Assembly: GCA_021324465.1 (NCBI GenBank)
Contig: JAJPJB010000024.1
Location: 45,176 to 109,175, forward strand
Source of the DNA: Hyphomicrobiaceae bacterium
GTDB taxonomy: Bacteria > Pseudomonadota > Alphaproteobacteria > Rhizobiales > Xanthobacteraceae
Direction of reading: 5' to 3'
Length of the DNA stretch: 64,000 nt
Shown: one piece after another, positions 58,055 through 64,000 of the stretch
Layout of the letters: the number at the start of each line of letters is the position of its first letter
Numbering within the stretch: position 1 is the stretch's first letter
Translations under genes and position numbers: made by a program
Notes under the pieces: generated by a model
Database searches by the model: none
Told to the model about the DNA's origin: nothing
The model's input: only the letters and a program-made list of their open reading frames with translations

Positions 58055-59475
58055 TGCGTTCGCTGTTTCTGCAGGCGCCTTCCTACGACGGCTTCGACGG
58101 CGGAGCGGGCGCGCGCTACCAGATGAAGCGCGAGGTGAGATCGTTCTGGTACCCGACATGGCTGGCGCAAGCCGCTGCCATGGTGCCAGGCTCGAAGCTC
58201 ATCGACGCGCCGCCGCATCGGCTGACATTCGAGGACATTGAACAGGATGTGAAGTCGCACGATTTCATCGTGATTCACACGTCGACGCCGAGCTTCAAGT
58301 CTGACGTGCAGACCGCAGCCAGGATTCGCGCGCTTAATCCGACGGCCAAAATCGGCTTCATCGGCGCCAAAGTCGCGGTCGAGCCGCACCAAAGCCTGGA
58401 AGCCGCGCCGGCGGTCGATTTCGTCTGCCGCCACGAATATGAATTCACCATCAAGGAGCTCGCCGAGGGCGCCGACTGGCCCGCCATCAAGGGCCTGTCC
58501 TATCGCACGGCCGACGGCAAGATCGTGCACAATCCCGAGCGCGACATCCTGATGGACATGGACAAGCTGCCGTCCGTGCTTCCGCTCTACAAGCAGCTCA
58601 AGATCGAGAATTATTTCGGCGGCTATCTCAAACATCCCTATATGAGCTGGTACACGGGCCGCGGCTGCAAATCACGCTGCACGTTCTGCCTGTGGCCGCA
58701 GACGATCGGCGGTCACAAATATCGCACCATGTCGGTCGAGCGCGTGATTGAGGACGTCAAATACGTGATGAAGGAATTTCCGCAGGTGAGGGAAATCTTC
58801 TTCGACGACGATACACTTACCGACGACCATGCGCGGGTCGAAGCAATCGCGCGCGGGCTGGGCCGGCTCGGCGTCACCTGGTCGTGCAATGCCAAGGCCA
58901 ATGTCCCGCGCAAGACGCTTGAAGTGATGAAGGATAACGGTCTGCGCCTGCTGCTGGTCGGTTACGAGTCCGGCAATCAGAAAATCCTGCACAATATCAA
59001 GAAAGGCATGCTGGTCGACGTCGCGCGCCGCTTCGCCAGGGATTGTCACGAACTCGGCATCATCGTGCACGGCACGTTCATTCTGGGCCTGCCGGGCGAG
59101 ACGCGCGAGACCATCCAGGAGACGCTTGAATTTGCCAAGCAGGTGAATCCGCGCACGCTGCAAGTGTCGCTGGCCGCGCCCTATCCGGGCACTTTCCTCT
59201 ACCAGCAGGCCAAGGAGAATGGCTGGTTTGCCGCCGATACCGATCTACTCGCCGACAACGGCACGCAGATCGCACCGCTTGATTATCCGCATCTCGGCCA
59301 CACCGAGATCTTCGAGTCGGTCGAGGAGTTCTACAAAAAATTCTACTTCCGTCCATCAAAGATTGCGGAGATCCTGGGCGAAATGCTGACCAGCCGCGAC
59401 ATGCTAATGCGGCGATTGCGCGAAGGCATCGAGTTCTTTCACTTCCTGCGCCAGCGCAAGCAGGCCGCGCACTGA
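58051..59475 (+). CDS. hpnJ: Hopanoid-associated radical SAM protein HpnJ
   Basis: MRSLFLQAPSYDGFDGGAGARYQMKREVRSFWYPTWLAQ; GRGCKSRCTFCLWPQTIGGHKYR. Confidence 0.95.
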   Translation: MMRSLFLQAPSYDGFDGGAGARYQMKREVRSFWYPTWLAQAAAMVPGSKLIDAPPHRLTFEDIEQDVKSHDFIVIHTSTPSFKSDVQTAARIRALNPTAKIGFIGAKVAVEPHQSLEAAPAVDFVCRHEYEFTIKELAEGADWPAIKGLSYRTADGKIVHNPERDILMDMDKLPSVLPLYKQLKIENYFGGYLKHPYMSWYTGRGCKSRCTFCLWPQTIGGHKYRTMSVERVIEDVKYVMKEFPQVREIFFDDDTLTDDHARVEAIARGLGRLGVTWSCNAKANVPRKTLEVMKDNGLRLLLVGYESGNQKILHNIKKGMLVDVARRFARDCHELGIIVHGTFILGLPGETRETIQETLEFAKQVNPRTLQVSLAAPYPGTFLYQQAKENGWFAADTDLLADNGTQIAPLDYPHLGHTEIFESVEEFYKKFYFRPSKIAEILGEMLTSRDMLMRRLREGIEFFHFLRQRKQAAH

Positions 59476-59484
59476 CGTATTGGT

Positions 59485-60474
59485 TCAGTTGCTCAGGTAG
59501 CCGTTCTCGCGGAACCAGGTGATCGCATCGGCGATCGCGCTCGCGTAGGGACGGGCGCGATAACCAAGTTCGCGCTCTGCCTTCGCGGACGAAAAGAACA
59601 TCCGATCCTTGGCGAGCCGCAAACCCGTCGTCGTCACGAACGGCTCTCTGCCGCTGAAATAGGCGATTGCTTCGGCGCCGTAGGCGATCGGAAAGATCAG
59701 CCGGCGGGGCAGCCGCAGCCTCGGCGCCGGACGACCGACCTGGCGTGAAATTTCGGCTAGCATTGTGCCGAACAGGACATTCTGACCGCCGAGGATATAA
59801 CGCTCGCCGATGCGGCCTTTTTGCCACGCTGCGATGTGGCCTGCGGCGACATCGTCGACATGAACCAGATTGAGGCCGGTATCGACATAACCGGGCATGC
59901 GGCCGGCGGCGGCCTCCACGATGATCCGCCCCGTCGGCGTCGGCCGGACGTCGCGCGGGCCGATTGGCGTGGACGGGTTAACGATGACAGCCGGCAGCTT
60001 CTGTTCAGCGGCCATCTGCTCGACCAGCCGCTCAGCCATGACCTTGCTGTATTTGTAGGCGCCGATTGCTGCCTTGGCATCAAGGGGGAACGTCTCGTCG
60101 CTCGGCGTTCCATCGGCCCGCGCTTTGAGCGTCGCAACGCTTGAAGTGTACACGATGCGCTCGACACCGGCACGCAATGCGGCATTCATCAGCGCACGCG
60201 TACCATCCACATTGGTCCGTACGATGTCTTTATCGTCACGCGCCCACAGCCGGTAATCGGCGGCAACATGAAAGAGCACGCGAACATCTGTCAGGGCGCG
60301 CTCGAGGGACGCGGCATCGCGCAGATCGCCTTGTGCAAATTCGAGCCGCGGATCGGTAAGATTCACGCGCGAACTGGTCGGACGCACCAGCGCGCGGACC
60401 TGATACCCGGCCTGCAGCAGCGCACGCGCGACCGCAGAGCCGACAAAACCGCTGGCGCCGGTCACCAGGATCAT
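59485..60474 (-). CDS. hpnA: Hopanoid-associated sugar epimerase HpnA
   Basis: MILVTGASGFVGSAVARALLQAGYQVRALVRPTSSR; IVNPSTPIGPRDVRPTPTGRIIVEAAAGRMPGYVDTGLNLVHVDDVAAGHIAAWQKGRIGERYILGG. Confidence 0.93.
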   Translation of the reverse strand: MILVTGASGFVGSAVARALLQAGYQVRALVRPTSSRVNLTDPRLEFAQGDLRDAASLERALTDVRVLFHVAADYRLWARDDKDIVRTNVDGTRALMNAALRAGVERIVYTSSVATLKARADGTPSDETFPLDAKAAIGAYKYSKVMAERLVEQMAAEQKLPAVIVNPSTPIGPRDVRPTPTGRIIVEAAAGRMPGYVDTGLNLVHVDDVAAGHIAAWQKGRIGERYILGGQNVLFGTMLAEISRQVGRPAPRLRLPRRLIFPIAYGAEAIAYFSGREPFVTTTGLRLAKDRMFFSSAKAERELGYRARPYASAIADAITWFRENGYLSN

Positions 60475-60558
60475 GTGCGCCTCCTTCTGGCACAGCGATA
60501 GCCGGTGTGGTTTGATCCCGATAGCAGCAACTGATGCAGGACCGCAAACGGAGAAGCA

Positions 60559-61338
60559 ATGAAACTGCCCAGCCGCCTCGTCGATCTGTCGTCGCCGCTC
60601 GAAAATGAAACGGTCTATGATCCGCCGTTCATGCGGCCAAAAATTCAATATGTCAGCAACACCGAGACCGCACCGCTCCTGACGCAGCTATTTCCGGGGC
60701 TGCGCATCGATGAGCTGCCGGAGGGCGAGGGCTGGGCGATCGAGCAGATCGAGCTGACGACGCATAATGGCACGCACATGGACGCGCCGATCCATTTCCA
60801 GTCCAGGACCATCGACGGCAAACCGATGATGACCATCGATCAAGTGCCGCTCGATTGGTTCTTCCGTCCCGGCGTCAAGCTCGACTTCCGTAAGATGCCA
60901 GACGGCCATGTTGTGACCGCAGCCGAGGTCGAAGCTGAGCTTAAACGCGTCGGCCACGAGCTCAAGCCATTCGACATCGTGCTGGTCAATACCCGCGCTT
61001 CAAGCTGCATCGGCAGCGATGAATATCTCACCGCCGGCTGTGGCATGGGTCGCGAGGCGACCCTCTATCTGACCTCGCGCGGCGTGCGCGTTACCGGCAT
61101 CGACGCCTGGGGTTGGGACGCACCATTCGTCCACATGCGTGAGCGCTGGCTCAAGACGCGGGATCCGTCGATCATCTGGGAAGGCCACAAGGCCGGCCGC
61201 GAGATTCCATATTGTCATATGGAGAAGCTTTGCAATCTCGAGCAGCTTCCCGATCACGGTTTCATCGTCGCGTGCTTTCCGCACAAGGTGAAATCAGGCT
61301 CGGCCGGATGGACACGCGCGGTGGCGCTTTTTGATTAG
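60559..61338 (+). CDS. Cyclase-family metal-dependent hydrolase (second copy)
   Basis: LTTHNGTHMDAPIHFQSRTIDGKP (HxGTHxDAPxH). Confidence 0.9.
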   Translation: MKLPSRLVDLSSPLENETVYDPPFMRPKIQYVSNTETAPLLTQLFPGLRIDELPEGEGWAIEQIELTTHNGTHMDAPIHFQSRTIDGKPMMTIDQVPLDWFFRPGVKLDFRKMPDGHVVTAAEVEAELKRVGHELKPFDIVLVNTRASSCIGSDEYLTAGCGMGREATLYLTSRGVRVTGIDAWGWDAPFVHMRERWLKTRDPSIIWEGHKAGREIPYCHMEKLCNLEQLPDHGFIVACFPHKVKSGSAGWTRAVALFD

Positions 61339-61476
61339 CGTGCTGCATCTTTGCGAGCAAGGCGACGCGAGCCGACCGACCTTGATCAGGTGGGTTCGGA
61401 TCACGGTGCTACGCTCCTGCAATGACGCAACGATCGCCCCATTGAACCGGCCTCGGCGTCGCCTACATGAAGGCGC

Positions 61477-61914
61477 ATGAGCTTCTTGTCGTTCGTTCTG
61501 AATATCCTTTGGATCATCTTCGGCGGGCTGTGGATGGCCGTCGCCTGGGTGATCGCGGCGATTGTCATGGCGATCACCATTATCGGCCTGCCTTGGGCCT
61601 GGGCGGCGTTCAACATTGCATCCTATACGCTCTTACCATTCGGTCGAAAGGCGGTGTCGCGCGCCGAATATTCGGGCCACGACATCGGCACTGGCCCGCT
61701 CGGGCTGCTCGGCAATATCATCTGGTTCGTGCTCGCCGGCTGGTGGCTCGCGCTCGGCCATCTCATTACCGCAGTCCTGCTCGCCATCACCATTATCGGC
61801 ATTCCGTTCGCCTGGGCGCATTTGAAACTCGCCGGCATCGCGCTGTGGCCGATCGGCAAGGAGATTGTGGCGAGCGATGCCATGCCGCAGCGCGTACCGG
61901 GTCGTGCGAACTGA
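61477..61914 (+). CDS. YccF-domain membrane protein
   Basis: FVLNILWIIFGGLWMAVAWVIAAIVMAITIIGLPWAWAAFNIASYTLLPFG and its duplicated half GNIIWFVLAGWWLALGHLITAVLLAITIIGIPFAWAHLKLAGIALWPIG. Confidence 0.93.
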   Translation: MSFLSFVLNILWIIFGGLWMAVAWVIAAIVMAITIIGLPWAWAAFNIASYTLLPFGRKAVSRAEYSGHDIGTGPLGLLGNIIWFVLAGWWLALGHLITAVLLAITIIGIPFAWAHLKLAGIALWPIGKEIVASDAMPQRVPGRAN

Positions 61915-62021
61915 TGGTTGTTTCGGCCCGCCTGAGCGGGCCTGAGGCGGCCGCTGCCGGGACCGCGGGAGGCGGTGTAGTCATTCAGCCTTTGGCGTCG
62001 TTCGCCGCCATTGCTGTCAGA

Positions 62022-64000
62022 TCAAGCCGCCCTACGCAGCCAAACCTTGTTGTCGTGGAACGCTGCGCCGCCAAACGGCGCCACCGCATCCGATCCGGTC
62101 AGCGTGTTGATGCCGCGGCCATCGGGATAGGCGGAATTGGGCCAGATCGATTCGGCAATCAGCACGCCGCGCCGCACGCCCTCGAACAGCCTTGCATGCA
62201 GTCGCACCTGGCCGCGCCGATTGCCGAGGGTGACCATGTCGCCGCCGCTGATGCCGAGCGGTGCCGCGTCGTCCGGGTGGATCATCACCTCGGGCCGCCG
62301 CTCATGGGCGAGCGAGGTTGACGTCTCGGTGAATGTTGAATTGAGAAAGCCGCGCGCCGGCGAGGTCGCCAGCCGAAACGGATGTTCGGAATCGGCCTCC
62401 TCAATCACCTCCCAGTGATCCGGCAAATTCGGCATTGCCGGTGCCGGCACGTTGCGATGCCAGCGCCGGAACGGCACGTTGGGCCAATCCGGCTTGAAAC
62501 GGAATTTGCCGTCCGGATAGGCGAAGCCTTTGAGGTAATGGGCGGTCGCAAAGTCGGGCTGGCAGTCAATCCAGCGATTGGCTTCGAGCTCCTGGAGCGT
62601 ACCCCAGCCGGATTTTCGCAGCGTCGCGTCGATCAGTTGGCGCGGCGTCATGGCAAAGCCCGGGTGCTCTGCGGCCAGCCGCTTTGCGAGACCGCAGATC
62701 ACTTCGTGGTTGTTGCGGCATTGGCCCGGCGGCTCGATCAGCTTCGGCCCAAGTAAAATATATTGGCTGCCGCCGGCGGTATAGATGTCGTCATGCTCGA
62801 CGAACATGGTCGCCGGCAGGACCACATCCGCCATGCGCGCGGTGTCGGTCATGACCTGCTCGTGCACGCAGACGAACAGATCATCGCGGGCAAAGCCGCG
62901 CTTGACGGTCTCCTGATCGGGCGCCACCGAGACCGGGTTGGTGTTCTGAATGAGCATTGCCGTAACCGGCGGCCCGCCGATGAGCGCCTCCTTGTCGCCG
63001 GTCAGAATAGGGCCGATGCGCGACTGATCGAGCATGCGTATCGCGGGATCGCGCAGATCGCTACCCTCGATCAGGCTGAGATCGAGATGAAAGATCGCCC
63101 CGTTATTGTGAAACGCGCCGCCGCCTTCATATTGCCAGGCGCCAACCACGGCCGCGATGCAGCTTGCGGCATGCATGTTGACGGCGCCGTTGCGCGAGCG
63201 CGAGAAGCCATAGCCGAGGCGGTAATAGGCGCGCGGACGCTCGCCGACCAGACGCGCGAAAGCCTCGATCGTTTGCACCGGACAGCCGGTGATCTTGGCG
63301 GCCCAGTCGGGCCCGCGCGTACGCACATGCGCGGCCAACTCGCGCGGCGCGTCGGTATAGCGGTCGAGATAGTCCCAGTCGGCTTTACCGTCGCGAAACA
63401 GGCAATGCATCACTGCGCAGGCCAGCGCGCCGTCGGTGCCGGGGCGAATCAGCACCGGCAGATCGGCCTGTTTCATCGTTGAATTCATGTAGACGTCGAT
63501 GACGACAATCTTGGCGCCGCGCTCTTTGCGGGCGCGCGTTGCATGCGTCATCACATTGACCTGGGTGTTGACTGCATTGGTGCCCCAGATCACGACCAGG
63601 TCGGATCTTGCCATTTCGCGCGGGTCGGTGCCGGCGAGCTTGCCGGTACCGGCGATAAAGCCGGTCCAGGCCGGATTGACGCAAATGGTCGAGAAGAAGC
63701 CGGAATATTTCTTGGCGTGACGCAGGCGATGAATGCCGTCGCGCATCACATAGCCCATGGTGCCGGCATAGAGATAAGGCCACACCGCTTCCGAGCCGTG
63801 CGCCTGTTCGGCGCGTACAAAATTCTCGGCAACGATGTCGAGCGCATCATCCCAGGAAATGGGCGCGAACTCCCCCGAGCCCTTCGGGCCGGTGCGGCGC
63901 AGCGGCTGCTTCAGCCGGGCGGGATTGTGCACGCGCTCGGCATAACGCGCGACCTTGGCGCAGACGACGCCGGCCGTGTACGCATTGTCGGCGGCGCCGC
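62022..64000 (-). CDS. Molybdopterin (bis-PGD) oxidoreductase, 5' end beyond the window
   Basis: Reading frame stays open to 64000 (GVVCAKVARYAERVHNPARLKQPLRRTGPKGSGEFAPISWDDALDIVAENF); VVIWGTNAVNTQVNVMTHATRARK; LPATMFVEHDDIYTAGGSQYI. Confidence 0.92.
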   Translation of the reverse strand, partial: GAADNAYTAGVVCAKVARYAERVHNPARLKQPLRRTGPKGSGEFAPISWDDALDIVAENFVRAEQAHGSEAVWPYLYAGTMGYVMRDGIHRLRHAKKYSGFFSTICVNPAWTGFIAGTGKLAGTDPREMARSDLVVIWGTNAVNTQVNVMTHATRARKERGAKIVVIDVYMNSTMKQADLPVLIRPGTDGALACAVMHCLFRDGKADWDYLDRYTDAPRELAAHVRTRGPDWAAKITGCPVQTIEAFARLVGERPRAYYRLGYGFSRSRNGAVNMHAASCIAAVVGAWQYEGGGAFHNNGAIFHLDLSLIEGSDLRDPAIRMLDQSRIGPILTGDKEALIGGPPVTAMLIQNTNPVSVAPDQETVKRGFARDDLFVCVHEQVMTDTARMADVVLPATMFVEHDDIYTAGGSQYILLGPKLIEPPGQCRNNHEVICGLAKRLAAEHPGFAMTPRQLIDATLRKSGWGTLQELEANRWIDCQPDFATAHYLKGFAYPDGKFRFKPDWPNVPFRRWHRNVPAPAMPNLPDHWEVIEEADSEHPFRLATSPARGFLNSTFTETSTSLAHERRPEVMIHPDDAAPLGISGGDMVTLGNRRGQVRLHARLFEGVRRGVLIAESIWPNSAYPDGRGINTLTGSDAVAPFGGAAFHDNKVWLRRAA

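Noticed and set aside
62022-64000. Linking the end-of-window Mo oxidoreductase to the Mo enzyme at 34-37 kb as one system
   Set aside because: They are 25 kb apart, belong to visibly different subfamilies and share no neighbouring genes.

Overview
64 kb high-GC window, almost certainly from an alphaproteobacterium of the Hyphomicrobiales/Rhizobiales type (inference from gene content such as accD-folC, an Omp25/31-like porin, the hopanoid genes and REP-like intergenic repeats). It is densely coded on both strands. Main blocks: (1) 0-8.4 kb, mixed metabolism: amidohydrolase, orphan FlgC-like protein, class I fumarase, SsuA/NMT1-type binding protein, alpha/beta hydrolase, pncA/pncB. (2) 8.6-26.3 kb, two tandem giant FecR-domain surface or secreted proteins (about 2850 and 2960 aa). 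They share N- and C-terminal modules but have different central modules: PKD, a CBM-like domain and RTX-like stretches in the first; an L-type-lectin-like domain, a PD40-like propeller, cadherin-like repeats and HAF repeats in the second. A TPR/glycosyltransferase-like protein and an outer-membrane beta-barrel follow. (3) 28.8-32.4 kb: decayed EamA transporter, Nudix, accD, folC. (4) 32.5-38.5 kb: TctC/Bug binding protein, a two-subunit Mo-pterin enzyme of the pyrogallol transhydroxylase/resorcinol hydroxylase type with an apparent N-terminal SCP2-like extension, and a divergent TetR. (5) 38.6-52.4 kb: catabolic/transport clusters with an M24-fold protein with altered metal ligands, an SsuABC-type ABC system and an IclR regulon with a perfect 22-bp palindrome. 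(6) 52.7-60.5 kb: hopanoid-tailoring cluster (hpnR-like, hpnG, hpnL, hpnI, hpnJ, hpnA). (7) The end: cyclase, YccF protein and a truncated second Mo-bisPGD oxidoreductase. No CRISPR array, prophage, transposase, rRNA or tRNA was recognised. All family calls come from reading the translations; no database search was run.
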